A stretch of DNA of 64,000 bases from Methanosaeta sp. PtaU1.Bin112 (lineage in GTDB: Archaea > Halobacteriota > Methanosarcinia > Methanotrichales > Methanotrichaceae): contig MVRL01000112.1 in NCBI GenBank assembly GCA_002067705.1, forward strand, positions 47,128 to 111,127, read 5' to 3'. The notes beneath the pieces were generated by a model. The model saw nothing but the letters and a program-made list of their open reading frames with translations, was not told the origin of the DNA and searched no databases. Position 1 is the first letter of the stretch. Every line of letters starts with the position of its first letter. Positions 1 through 8,057 of this stretch are shown here, in pieces. Both the position numbers and the translations under genes were made by a program.

Positions 1-575
1 TGGAAAAGCAGGCCTACGAGGAGGTCAGGCTGCGCCGTCCGGGTGAGAGCGAGCAGTTCCTGCGTGTTGTGGCAGCCCAGGTGGCAGCGGGCGCGGTGCG
101 CTACGACGTGGTCAAGGTCTCGCCTGACAAGGCCACCACCTTTGACTGGAAGCAAGCCCTGGACTTTGAGAAGCTCTCTGCTCCCTTCATCCAGTACTCT
201 CACGCCCGAGCCTGCAGCATTCTCCGCAAGGGTGAAGATTCATTAAAGGCGGAAGCAGGCCAGGATGGCGAGAAAGCCCCCGCCCAGACAGACCTGACAG
301 AACTGCTCCGAGGCGAGAACGAGATCGCCCTCATCAAGAAGATTGCGGAGTTTGATCTGGTCATCGATCGGGCCGCTCGGGAGCTGAAGCCTCATCAGCT
401 TGCCACCTACGCTCGGGAGCTTGCAGAGAGCTTTAACCTCTTCTACCGCTACAGTCCGGTGCTTGATGCCGAGCCCAGGCTCCGCCAGGCAAGGCTCGCC
501 CTGGCTGGAGCGGCGAGGAATGCTCTGCGAACAACTCTGGAGACCCTGGGAATTGACGCACTAGAGACGATGTAA
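1..575 (+). CDS. argS: Arginyl-tRNA synthetase, C-terminal part (5' end outside window)
   Basis: This is the last 190 or so codons of a class I arginyl-tRNA synthetase, which charges tRNA-Arg in the cytoplasm. The frame is open from base 3, so the gene starts upstream of the window. The visible part begins just before the conserved segment running through FDWKQALDFE and the IQYSHARACSILRK motif at the end of the catalytic core. It then continues as the alpha-helical anticodon-binding (DALR-type) domain, with LATYARELAESFNLFYRY and a typical ending with RLALAGAARNALRTTLETLGI. The catalytic HIGH motif lies outside the window. The stop codon is followed immediately by the ATG of the next gene. 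Identification rests on the family motifs and is firm. Confidence 0.93.
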   Translation, partial: EKQAYEEVRLRRPGESEQFLRVVAAQVAAGAVRYDVVKVSPDKATTFDWKQALDFEKLSAPFIQYSHARACSILRKGEDSLKAEAGQDGEKAPAQTDLTELLRGENEIALIKKIAEFDLVIDRAARELKPHQLATYARELAESFNLFYRYSPVLDAEPRLRQARLALAGAARNALRTTLETLGIDALETM

Positions 576-1445
576 ATGTGTTCTTGGTGCCAACATTGGG
601 GCAAAGCTCTTGCGTTTGCCTCCGCAATTCTCCTTTTTTTTGCAAATACCGCTGGGGCGGTGCCCAGCGGAGGATATGCGAGCTGGACCGAGGTGCCCTG
701 GATAAAACCGGCCGATGCGTCTCAGGATGACGGTCTGCCGGAAAGCCCAGAAACGACACTCTCAGATCCCGTTTACTTCAACCTGAGCGGCAATGAGCCG
801 GAGTCGATCCGCCTGGGCGATAGAAAGATAAACTACTCCGATTACGCTTGCGGCACCGCAGGCGCGCCCCTTTTCAGCGAGATATGGATTTCTAAGGACT
901 CTGTCTGGAGCCGGTACGGAGAGGTCACGGCGGGAGAAGCAGTCGACCTGATAATACGCACGGCACGGGAAAGCAGCGGCGACATCTATCTCGTATCTTA
1001 TGCTAAAAATACAACCATTCACTGGAATTTCAAATTCCTGGCAGGATGCTACAGACTCAGATTGCAGCCTGAGGAGAGCGGCAGGCTTTTCATGCTGCTA
1101 TCTCAGGAAACCGAGCCGGGCAACGCCCTCATCCTGGATGTCCTGCCCAGACAGAGCGAGAAGTCATTCTCGCCACTGGACGTGAATTCAATCGCCATAG
1201 GTGAGGCTTTTATTACCATAAGATCTCAGAGGCTCAGGGGCTATGATGTCTTTGTGAATGGCGTCTTCTTCTGCAATGATAACAGCGATGGTTCCCTGGA
1301 CGGGGTGGCCAGCCTGACAATAGGTGGAGGCAAGACTCACACCATCACCATCTCTCAGAGGGACGGACGGGGCGGCATCATCAACAAGAGCGAGCACACG
1401 AGGAGCTTCGCCCGGGATACTCACTACACTTTGCAGATGGATTAA
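576..1445 (+). CDS. Exported protein, paralogue of the 57596-58738 gene
   Basis: Function unknown. The 289-residue product has an N-terminal signal peptide (hydrophobic stretch at about residues 10-28, ending near TAGAVPSG), so it is probably exported. Its closest relative in this window is the product of 57596-58738. Both carry an EIWI/ELWI segment, a GR-x-x-x-L-x-x-Q...ILDVL/IIIDVI strand, and a C-terminal domain with RGYDVFVNGV / RGYDVYVDGV followed by an SxDGxxxF and GGxKHTI pattern. This suggests two ligand-binding or structural beta-domains shared by the pair. The ATG directly abuts the argS stop codon, so it may be co-transcribed with argS. No known catalytic motif is visible. Confidence 0.75.
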   Translation: MCSWCQHWGKALAFASAILLFFANTAGAVPSGGYASWTEVPWIKPADASQDDGLPESPETTLSDPVYFNLSGNEPESIRLGDRKINYSDYACGTAGAPLFSEIWISKDSVWSRYGEVTAGEAVDLIIRTARESSGDIYLVSYAKNTTIHWNFKFLAGCYRLRLQPEESGRLFMLLSQETEPGNALILDVLPRQSEKSFSPLDVNSIAIGEAFITIRSQRLRGYDVFVNGVFFCNDNSDGSLDGVASLTIGGGKTHTITISQRDGRGGIINKSEHTRSFARDTHYTLQMD

Positions 1446-1540
1446 TGCCGAACTGCACACCTACTGCAATCGTTCAAACCAAATAGCTTTAAAAAGGAAA
1501 GTTTGCCTCCCGCTGCTGCAAATCGGCAGAAGAGGCCAAA

Positions 1541-1556
1541 AAATTTTGTTTTTTTA
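1541..1556. terminator. T-rich stretch between convergent genes
   Basis: An A/T run (AAATTTTG followed by seven T) lies between the convergent genes ending at 1445 and 1554. It overlaps the stop codon of the minus-strand gene. Archaeal termination commonly uses poly-T without a hairpin, so this probably ends transcription of the plus-strand gene. Confidence 0.45.
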
Positions 1557-2024
1557 GCGGACGTTGGATCTGCCTTTGCTGGCCATCATGAAAGCAAAGT
1601 CCGCTCTCGTGCCGGTCTTCTTGCCATCCGGCAGACGACCGTAGGTAAAGTCGCTATGGGAGTTATCGTTCTGCTGGGATGTCTTGTCCAGCTCAGCGCC
1701 GGATGCGTCATAGAGAAATACAGTTCCATTGCCGGTGGCAGTCCAGGTATTCTGGCCGTCAAAGGCCACGAATCCCTTGGGCTCGATGCTTCCTTTCAGA
1801 AGGATTGGGCCCTGCCAGGGCTCGTCTACGATATTTATCTTCCAGCCGGTCAGATCCACAGCTGCATCACCCGTATTGTAAAGCTCTACCCATACGGTGC
1901 CGTTGTCGGGCGGGCTCAGCTCGAACTCATTGATTACTACGTCGCCCATGCCCAGGCTGCAGATGGCCAGGAGTCCGAAGAAAGCCAGGAGCGCCTTGAT
2001 GCCCATTTCGCAATTATGCTTCAT
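1554..2024 (-). CDS. Exported lamin-tail-domain protein (copy 1)
   Basis: A 156-residue exported protein made of a signal peptide (about residues 8-27) and a single lamin tail domain (LTD), an immunoglobulin-like fold. The LTD signature is clear: VVINEFEL, then WVELYNTG, then VDLTGWKI, and a late FxxxDGQN...LYDASG strand. LTDs in prokaryotic secreted proteins are thought to mediate cell-surface adhesion or protein interaction; the role here is unknown. It ends with DFTYGRLPDGK and a terminal SKGRSNVR, both shared with the adjacent gene at 2063-2530, so the two arose by tandem duplication. The ATG is preceded by GAGGAG about 12 bases upstream. Confidence 0.8.
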   Translation of the reverse strand: MKHNCEMGIKALLAFFGLLAICSLGMGDVVINEFELSPPDNGTVWVELYNTGDAAVDLTGWKINIVDEPWQGPILLKGSIEPKGFVAFDGQNTWTATGNGTVFLYDASGAELDKTSQQNDNSHSDFTYGRLPDGKKTGTRADFAFMMASKGRSNVR

Positions 2025-2062
2025 CTTCTTTTCACACTCCTCTGATTCGCGTATCCTTCATG

Positions 2063-2530
2063 TTAGCGTATATTCGATTCGCCCTTGGTGGCAGAGCCCA
2101 GTCCCCAGTCGCCATCGTTGTTTGTATCATGGCCGTCCGGATGCCTGCCATAGGTGAAGTCATTGTTCATGGAGTCCTGCCTGCTTGCCGTTTTATCCAC
2201 TTCCTCTCCGGCGGCATTGTAAAGCGTGGCAAATCCTCCATCATTATGATTCCAGGACGACTGGCCATTGAAGACATAGAAGCCCTTGGCTGTAAGAATA
2301 GTTCCTGCTGGCACGGATGGGAACTGTCCGACCCAGCTTCCATCTGTGATCTTGGCCGTCCAGCCGCTGATGTCCACGTTCTCGCTATCCGGGTTGTAGA
2401 TCTCAACCCAATCCACCCCGCCTTCGGGTGGATTCAGTTCCATCTCGTTTATGACAACCGATGCGCTGGAGCTTATGGTTAATAACATCAAAGCTATTGA
2501 AAAATATTTAGCCAGTGATTTTGAATCCAC
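2063..2530 (-). CDS. Exported lamin-tail-domain protein (copy 2)
   Basis: A 155-residue paralogue of the neighbouring gene at 1554-2024, with a signal peptide (IALMLLTISSSAS) followed by one lamin tail domain: VVINEMELNPP, WVEIYNP, VDISGWTAKI, FNGQSSW, LYNAAGEEVDKT. The C-terminal DFTYGRHPDG and TKGESNIR match copy 1 closely. The start is set at the GTG at 2530 rather than the GTG at 2545, because a GGAGG Shine-Dalgarno (2543-2539) sits 8 bases before 2530 and overlaps the upstream GTG. The 38-bp gap to copy 1 suggests co-transcription. Function is unknown beyond likely surface interactions. Confidence 0.8.
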   Translation of the reverse strand: MDSKSLAKYFSIALMLLTISSSASVVINEMELNPPEGGVDWVEIYNPDSENVDISGWTAKITDGSWVGQFPSVPAGTILTAKGFYVFNGQSSWNHNDGGFATLYNAAGEEVDKTASRQDSMNNDFTYGRHPDGHDTNNDGDWGLGSATKGESNIR

Positions 2531-2706
2531 GATTATTTCCTCCACTCATGCTTCTATCCTGAATTCGTACACAGATTATTTCAAGTATATTATCATATCG
2601 GAGCTTTCTATATTGGAAAACGGCTATATAGTTTGAGAGGTATAAGCGAAAACAAATATTTAGAATCTGCAAGGGAGTTTATCAAATTAGCAATGAGGTG
2701 GATTGG

Positions 2707-3441
2707 ATGAAATCTAATAAATTGGGGGCCGGATCGATGCCCCTTAGAAAGCTGCTGCTTTTCTGCTGCATCGCCCTTGGCCTTATGACAGCACTCTCGG
2801 CTGCTGCCGACCAGAATAAAGACGTTTGCACAGGAGCAGAGATGGGTGATTATGCAAAACTGGTCTTCTGTCTTCCCCCAGAGGTAGCTGTGGAGCCGGA
2901 GAGCATGGCAGAATCAAATTACACCGATGGAAGAGAGGTCGGGGCGTCAATGCTGCTGGACGGATACAGAGTCGAATTGCATCTTCTCTACCCCTGCCAG
3001 GCACCCCAGAGAGAGCTAGCGCCTGCAGAGCTGAAACCCTATCTGGAAGCCTTTGACCCCATCATGTCACAGACCGTCTACAATGAATCCGAAACGGGAC
3101 CGGCTCTGTTGGGACGGTTGGGAAATCGAAATCTCATCGCTTACCAGCCGAACAACGTGACTGTGGCCTTGATCCTCACAGATGTGAACATGAGCGCGAA
3201 CTTGATGGGAAGCTTCCTGGGAAATTTGAGCATCTCCGTAAATGAAGCAATAACGCCGCCAGGAAATTGTCCAGGTATTGAGAATGCCGTCGATACTGCT
3301 TCGCCTTCTGAAACAGCCACGGTGCAGGAGAAGCCTGCTGTCAGCACGGCTGCAAAAGCAAAGATGACTCCTGCTGAGAAGATGAAGGCAGATCGGGAGA
3401 GGATACAAGCGGCAATGAATGCTGCAAGGAATAAATTGTGA
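2707..3441 (+). CDS. Exported protein of unknown function
   Basis: A 244-residue protein with a signal peptide (LLLFCCIALGLMTALSAAADQ) and a mature region of about 170 residues with three cysteines, followed by a charged Ala/Lys/Glu-rich C-terminal tail predicted to be helical (KMTPAEKMKADRERIQAAMNAARNKL pattern, about the last 30 residues). I do not recognise the family. The ATG at 2707 is preferred over the in-frame GTG at 2698 because GAGG at 2695-2698 is an appropriately spaced ribosome-binding site for it. It is transcribed divergently from the lamin-tail pair. Confidence 0.7.
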   Translation: MKSNKLGAGSMPLRKLLLFCCIALGLMTALSAAADQNKDVCTGAEMGDYAKLVFCLPPEVAVEPESMAESNYTDGREVGASMLLDGYRVELHLLYPCQAPQRELAPAELKPYLEAFDPIMSQTVYNESETGPALLGRLGNRNLIAYQPNNVTVALILTDVNMSANLMGSFLGNLSISVNEAITPPGNCPGIENAVDTASPSETATVQEKPAVSTAAKAKMTPAEKMKADRERIQAAMNAARNKL

Positions 3442-3684
3442 TCAAGCCAGATCGAAAAGCCGCTATCGGAAAGACGGCACCTCCAGGATTTTTTCTGGAT
3501 TTGCCGAACTAGGAAGCATGTTTCCGACCGGTTCTTCTTTTTTTCTCAAAGGAATTGCTCGCTTTTGATTGCATTTATGAATCATCCCTGAACAGAGCCA
3601 TTTCTTGTCTGTCTTTTCCGGCAAGAAGGCGAAACTTCATAAACAAGCAAACAGATTTGCATTAAGAATAACGGAGAAATGAAC

Positions 3685-5082
3685 ATGAGAATGACTGCTT
3701 TTTATCTGATTGCATGCTATTTAATGCTCTCTCAGGGAGTTGCGGTTATCAGCGAATCAGGATCAATTGATGGCCTTTTGGCATTGAATTCAAGCAACAA
3801 AACTGAATTTAATCAGACTGCATGCAATTACACGACATTGAATTGCACTAGCGCCAATTCGCCGGTTTTTAATTCGTCCAAGATGGTATCGTCATTCTTT
3901 GATTCATTGGATTTGAACTCCTCTGATAGTGGCCGATATATATCAGACTCATCAAACCTAGAATCCTCAGAATACGAATTTAGCGACCTGGACTATTATG
4001 ATGGCTATTATGACGACTATTATGATGAATCTCATTTCTCCCTGCCCCAGAGCGAACCGCAGGTCATCAGCCTGGCATTTCCTGCAGATGATCTTGATGG
4101 AGACAATGCTACCGACCTGCTGATCATGAATATCAGTAGCGATGCCAGTAATGGTGCATTTGACTCGGAAATCTCTGCCTTGAGCGGCAGAAACGGCAGC
4201 GTATTCTGGCAAAGAGAGTATCCCGGCTCGCTGGTCTCTGCCCAGCCTGCTGGAGACCTCAACGGAGATGGGCGGACGGATATCATGGTCAACGAGATTC
4301 TGGATGCAGGAAGCATAATCCCTTACAGCAGCATCTCCGCAGTTTGCGGTATCAATGGCACGGTCATTTGGAGCAGATCACAGATTCTGGCATTAACCCT
4401 TGCCTACCCTGTCCAGGATACCGGCAGAAGCAATTCCACTCTATTTCTGGTACACATAATCGGCATGGATAGCATCAACAACAGAATATTCACCAGCATT
4501 GCCAGAGTGAACGGATCCAATGGTGCAAATATTGACGAAAGAATGTTCTCTGATGCTCTGGCAATCGAATATCCTGCCGGAAACCTCACCGATGACATCG
4601 TGCCGGACAGCATCACTGCCATCTATCAGTTAAATGGATCATTGACCGGCGTCGAAAGCAATGGTGCTGGCGGAAATACCCCTCTCAACCTCACAGCAAC
4701 CATGCTTGAAGCCAAAGATGGCCTGATGCGCAGAACGCTCTGGAACTACAGCTTTGCCTGTCCGGCCCTGGCTATGCCGATAGTGGATCTTACCGGCGAC
4801 GGGCGGGATGAATTACTGGTTTATCTCATAAGGTATTCCGAGTATGGTCCAATTAGCAGCGATATAGCCCTTCTTAGCGGATCAGAGGGAGAATTTCTCT
4901 GGCAGCACTCGTTTTCAGGGTTGGCATTCGCTGCCGTCGGACCGGATCTGACCGGAGAAGGACTGCGGGACCTAATCGTCTACAATTGGGGCGAATCTGA
5001 GAATGCAGAGGTTATTGCAATTAAGGGCGACGATGGTAGATCCTTGTGGAGCAAGGAAGGGATGATCTTCATTCCTTCTTGA
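3685..5082 (+). CDS. Exported FG-GAP/VCBS-like repeat protein
   Basis: A 465-residue exported protein. After the signal peptide (FYLIACYLMLSQGVAVIS) comes a Ser/Asn-rich low-complexity stretch with several N-glycosylation-type NxS/T sites, then a short strongly acidic Tyr/Asp cluster at about residues 110-120. The remainder contains repeated calcium-loop-like motifs: DLDGDNATDLL, DLNGDGRTDIM, DLTGDGRDELL and DLTGEGLRDLI. These are typical of FG-GAP/integrin-like beta-propellers. Between the loops are repeats of the type ALSGRNGSVFW / LLSGSEGEFLW. A surface adhesion or scaffold role is inferred. The ATG at 3685 has GGAG 8 bases upstream; the ATG at 3679 is too close to it. Confidence 0.72.
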   Translation: MRMTAFYLIACYLMLSQGVAVISESGSIDGLLALNSSNKTEFNQTACNYTTLNCTSANSPVFNSSKMVSSFFDSLDLNSSDSGRYISDSSNLESSEYEFSDLDYYDGYYDDYYDESHFSLPQSEPQVISLAFPADDLDGDNATDLLIMNISSDASNGAFDSEISALSGRNGSVFWQREYPGSLVSAQPAGDLNGDGRTDIMVNEILDAGSIIPYSSISAVCGINGTVIWSRSQILALTLAYPVQDTGRSNSTLFLVHIIGMDSINNRIFTSIARVNGSNGANIDERMFSDALAIEYPAGNLTDDIVPDSITAIYQLNGSLTGVESNGAGGNTPLNLTATMLEAKDGLMRRTLWNYSFACPALAMPIVDLTGDGRDELLVYLIRYSEYGPISSDIALLSGSEGEFLWQHSFSGLAFAAVGPDLTGEGLRDLIVYNWGESENAEVIAIKGDDGRSLWSKEGMIFIPS

Positions 5083-5179
5083 TTCCTTCACTGTTGTATG
5101 ATCCCAAAACCTTTTAACTAGGATCTTCATAGTAAGCTGGTTACCAAAAAAGCTCAAACATCAACAGGAGGTGTATCAG

Positions 5180-5485
5180 ATGCCGTTTCAGAGCATAAGC
5201 GAGCTGCCCAAGAGCGTGCGCAATCTGCCCAGCCGCGCCAAGACCCTTTACATGAAAGCTTATAATGGCTGCTGGGAGGAGTTAGATAGTATTGACGATG
5301 CAGCTCGCGAAAAGGCATCTCACGAAGCTGCCTGGTCGGCCGTGAAAGAGCAATATGAGAAGGACGACGAGACAGGTGAGTGGGTAAAGAGCGAAGAGGT
5401 CTCGGGAAGACGCTCGCGTCATGTCATAAGGCATCGCAAGAGCAGGCCAAGTGGGGCTGCCTCGCAGGCAAAGGCACACGCATGA
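5180..5485 (+). CDS. chaB: ChaB family protein
   Basis: A 101-residue ChaB-domain protein. The N-terminal 65 residues carry the family pattern: LPKSVRNLPSRAKTLYMKAYN, then a break, then EKASHEAAWSAVKEQYEKDDETGEWVK. ChaB in Escherichia coli was named as a regulator of the ChaA cation antiporter, but its biochemical role is poorly understood, and no chaA is near here. The basic C-terminal tail (RRSRHVIRHRKSR) is an extension beyond the core domain. The start is the ATG at 5180, because AGGAGGTG at 5166-5173 is ideally spaced for it and covers the upstream GTG at 5171. Confidence 0.85.
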   Translation: MPFQSISELPKSVRNLPSRAKTLYMKAYNGCWEELDSIDDAAREKASHEAAWSAVKEQYEKDDETGEWVKSEEVSGRRSRHVIRHRKSRPSGAASQAKAHA

Positions 5486-5500
5486 AGTCTTTCAGAGCAA

Positions 5501-5553
5501 TGCTGATGAGGAATCGGTCCACGAATGGTTCCTGAATAAGCTCCTCATCAGCA
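5501..5553 (+). terminator. 12-bp perfect inverted repeat after chaB
   Basis: TGCTGATGAGGA (5501-5512) and TCCTCATCAGCA (5542-5553) are perfect inverted repeats with a 29-base loop, starting 16 bases after the chaB stop codon. It may be a 3' stability hairpin, a processed small RNA, or a protein-binding site. No T-run follows directly. Confidence 0.45.
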
Positions 5554-5677
5554 AGCCTCGTTGCACATGTTCTCTTCTTATCAGACGTTTCAAATCCCGC
5601 CGCGAATCTTCATAATGTATTAGAGAAATGCTTTTTGCTGGGAAGAACTGTAACTGCTCAATTGGTGAGCTAGGACC

Positions 5678-6343
5678 ATGTCTAAAGATATTCTGGATAA
5701 GGGCGCAATTGTGCAGAGGGACAAAGAGACCTATGCCATAGCGCCGCATATAGCCGGCGGCATAATAGATCCTGCCGGACTGCGCCGGATTGCCGATGTA
5801 GCAGAGAAGTACAATGCCAAAGCTCTCAAGATCACCTCCGCACAGAGAATCGCCATCGTTGGCATTGATCCCAAGGATATTGATGATGCCTGGAAGGATC
5901 TGGGAATGAAGGCGGGGGCGGCCATTGGTCTATGCGTTCGAAGCATCAAGATCTGTCCCGGAACCACTTTCTGCAAGCGAGGACAACAGGATTCCGTAGG
6001 CTTAGGCCTGAAGCTGGATGAATTATATCATGGCATGCCGCTTCCCTGGAAATTCAAGATAGGCGTATCCGGATGCGCAAACTCCTGTGCCGAACCTGCG
6101 GTAAAAGATGTCGGCTTGATCGGAATGTCCAAGGGGTGGAAGCTTCTGGTAGGAGGAAGCAGCGGAGTTAAACCTCGGTTGGGCGTGGTGCTGGCTGAGA
6201 ATCTCTCCGACGAGGAGGTCCTCTCGCTAATTAATAAAATAATCAACTACTATAAGGACCACGCCAAGAAACAGCGTTTGGGCGAGTTCATTGATGAAAT
6301 CGGCTTCGATAACTTCAAGCGAGACATCCTTGCTAAGAATTAA
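5678..6343 (+). CDS. Small siroheme [4Fe-4S] sulfite/nitrite reductase-like protein
   Basis: A 221-residue minimal sulfite-reductase-type protein. It has one ferredoxin-like half domain (residues 1-80) and one siroheme/[4Fe-4S] domain. The cluster cysteines are C93 and C99 (Cx5C, in CPGTTFCKRG) and C133 and C137 (Cx3C, in GCANSC), the arrangement that binds coupled siroheme and [4Fe-4S] in this superfamily. The size matches the low-molecular-weight assimilatory-type sulfite reductases (Dsr-like proteins) of methanogens, much smaller than full SiR or DsrAB. Roles proposed for the family are sulfite reduction or detoxification; the electron donor is not encoded next to it. There is no extra ferredoxin domain, unlike Fsr. 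It appears monocistronic. Confidence 0.85.
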   Translation: MSKDILDKGAIVQRDKETYAIAPHIAGGIIDPAGLRRIADVAEKYNAKALKITSAQRIAIVGIDPKDIDDAWKDLGMKAGAAIGLCVRSIKICPGTTFCKRGQQDSVGLGLKLDELYHGMPLPWKFKIGVSGCANSCAEPAVKDVGLIGMSKGWKLLVGGSSGVKPRLGVVLAENLSDEEVLSLINKIINYYKDHAKKQRLGEFIDEIGFDNFKRDILAKN

Positions 6344-6457
6344 AAACAGCTCCAATGCGGGATCGGCAAGGATTTCTCACGATACAGGCTTGAATGTGAG
6401 AAAGATTTTAGGCAGGGGGAAGATCATCCCCCATTCGCCATTTGATTGATAAAATAT

Positions 6458-6838
6458 CTAGACGCCATATCCATACGCGTAGGGGGGTTGATAGTAATAA
6501 GGATAATTGTATGGGTACATGTTGGGAAAGTAAGGAGCGCTGTATATTCCGTCGTCGTAAAGGAAGCGGTAGGCCTCTGACATCCACATTGCCTGTTCGT
6601 AGTACTCTCGTCCTGGGCAGGTGCCATTGTAAAAGGATCGAAGCTCACAGTAGCTACCGTCCGGAAAATGGCAGTATCCGTCTCTAGGACAGCCGCCATG
6701 ATTTATGCAGTACGCTTCGATTGCATTTCTTGCTTCACAGTGGCCTGAGCCATAAAATCCTAATGCATAAGCTGGTGCTGCCAGCATTAGCGCCAGAAGG
6801 CCTGTTAACACGCACATGGCTTTTATCTTCACATACAT
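6458..6838 (-). CDS. Exported Cys-rich DUF333-like protein
   Basis: A 126-residue exported protein: signal peptide (VLTGLLALMLAAPAYA), then a cysteine-rich domain with YCINHGG...GYCHFPDGSYCELRSFYNGTC. This resembles DUF333, a short domain with a C-x-FPDG-x-x-C-x-x-x-x-F-x-x-G-x-C pattern found in secreted proteins. The C-terminal 30 residues are very rich in Tyr and Pro. Function is unknown. It is convergent with the sulfite reductase gene. GGGGG lies a few bases before the ATG. Confidence 0.7.
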   Translation of the reverse strand: MYVKIKAMCVLTGLLALMLAAPAYALGFYGSGHCEARNAIEAYCINHGGCPRDGYCHFPDGSYCELRSFYNGTCPGREYYEQAMWMSEAYRFLYDDGIYSAPYFPNMYPYNYPYYYQPPYAYGYGV

Positions 6839-6971
6839 CCCCCAAAATATGAAACAACATATTATTGCCCCTCAACCTATGAAAGATTATTGGTTGAGTT
6901 CATGGTGATGAAAAAAGAGAAAATAGCGGCCCCGGGTCGCCAGGGTCGCGTTTTGCCAGCGGTTCTTAGTT

Positions 6972-7844
6972 CTAAGCAGTAGCGTTACCAATGGTTGCAT
7001 TAGTGGTTATTGTCACGTTCTCTGCAACAACAGGCGCAGCTGCGACAACTGGAATAAGCTGATTTACAAATACCAGATCGGTCACGTTGGCATCGCTGAT
7101 GTTCACAGTAGCTGTTCCCTCTGCGGGAGAGACGACATTCCAGCCCTCCATGATCAGCTCGGAGACTGTGTACTCTCCGGCAGCCAATTCTGGGAAGGCA
7201 AACTTGCCGTCGGCTGCGGTGGGAACGCTATTGATGACTGCTCCGTCCTTTGTCAGGTTTACAGTCCAATCGGCCAAGCCGGTCTGGTTATTATCTACGA
7301 CTATCCCTTCAATAGAGAAGGTGGTAGGCGCTGCCGCCTCAGGTGCAGCTGCGGGAGCAGCTTCAGCGGATGTTGTTGATGCGACTGTGGCTTCGGCTGA
7401 TGGCGCGGGTGTGGTTGCAGTTTCGGCGGATGGTGTGGATGCGGCTGCTATTTCGCCAGCGGGTCCGGATGCAGCTGCATCATTAATGCTGCCCGTCATG
7501 CTGCCCAGCTTTGCGGTAGCCTTCACAGTCTTCATGCCCTCTGCAACTGCATTCTCGACACCTACCAGATTAAAGGAGTATCCTGCATTGTCTCCCTTCT
7601 GGAAGGAGTAGGCCAGCCTGGTGCTCTTAACGCCGGCAGACTTGAAAGAATACTTATTTGCCACCATATCCGGAGTCAGGTTATGGGCGGGAACATTTAT
7701 TGTTTCTAAGCTATATCCGACAGGATTTCCTGATTTTACAGAATAAGATTGATTTCCTGCAGCTTGATTAGTGTACCCCAAAGCAGGCATTACAACGATG
7801 GCTGCTATCATGAGGGCCACAGTGATAGCCAAAATCTTCCTCAT
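6972..7844 (-). CDS. Exported protein with Ala/Thr-rich linker and SdrD-B/CarboxypepD-like domain
   Basis: A 290-residue exported protein. After the signal peptide (ILAITVALMIAAIVVMPALG) there is an N-terminal domain with repeated YS-containing strands, a Pro/Ala/Ser/Thr-rich linker made of repeated SAEA/TPAPSAEA units (about residues 125-170), and a beta-sandwich domain: FSIEGIVVDNNQTGLADWTVNL, GKFAFPELAAGEYTVSE, WNVVSP. The sandwich matches the carboxypeptidase regulatory-like / SdrD B-type fold used as a stalk in surface proteins. The gene is preceded by a strong GGAGGT ribosome-binding site about 8 bases before the ATG. A cell-envelope role is inferred. Confidence 0.72.
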   Translation of the reverse strand: MRKILAITVALMIAAIVVMPALGYTNQAAGNQSYSVKSGNPVGYSLETINVPAHNLTPDMVANKYSFKSAGVKSTRLAYSFQKGDNAGYSFNLVGVENAVAEGMKTVKATAKLGSMTGSINDAAASGPAGEIAAASTPSAETATTPAPSAEATVASTTSAEAAPAAAPEAAAPTTFSIEGIVVDNNQTGLADWTVNLTKDGAVINSVPTAADGKFAFPELAAGEYTVSELIMEGWNVVSPAEGTATVNISDANVTDLVFVNQLIPVVAAAPVVAENVTITTNATIGNATA

Positions 7845-8057
7845 ATTAAATACCTCCTATTCCTCTAGCGCATAGCATTTATGACTGTAGTTGAACTTCC
7901 TCCCCTTTGAGAAGAATCGTCGTGATGTCTAGTTATTCTTCATATAAATAGACTTTCATGGACTGAGACCACAATTGAGGGGCAGCATCGCAATTTATGC
8001 TCATCCTTCATCCGGCGGGGCAGCGGAAGAGAGCAAGCAGAAAAACCAGTATATCTC

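Noticed and set aside
2451..2636. 61-codon plus-strand frame over the lamin-tail promoter
   Set aside because: It is largely antisense to the lamin-tail gene start and has no domain.
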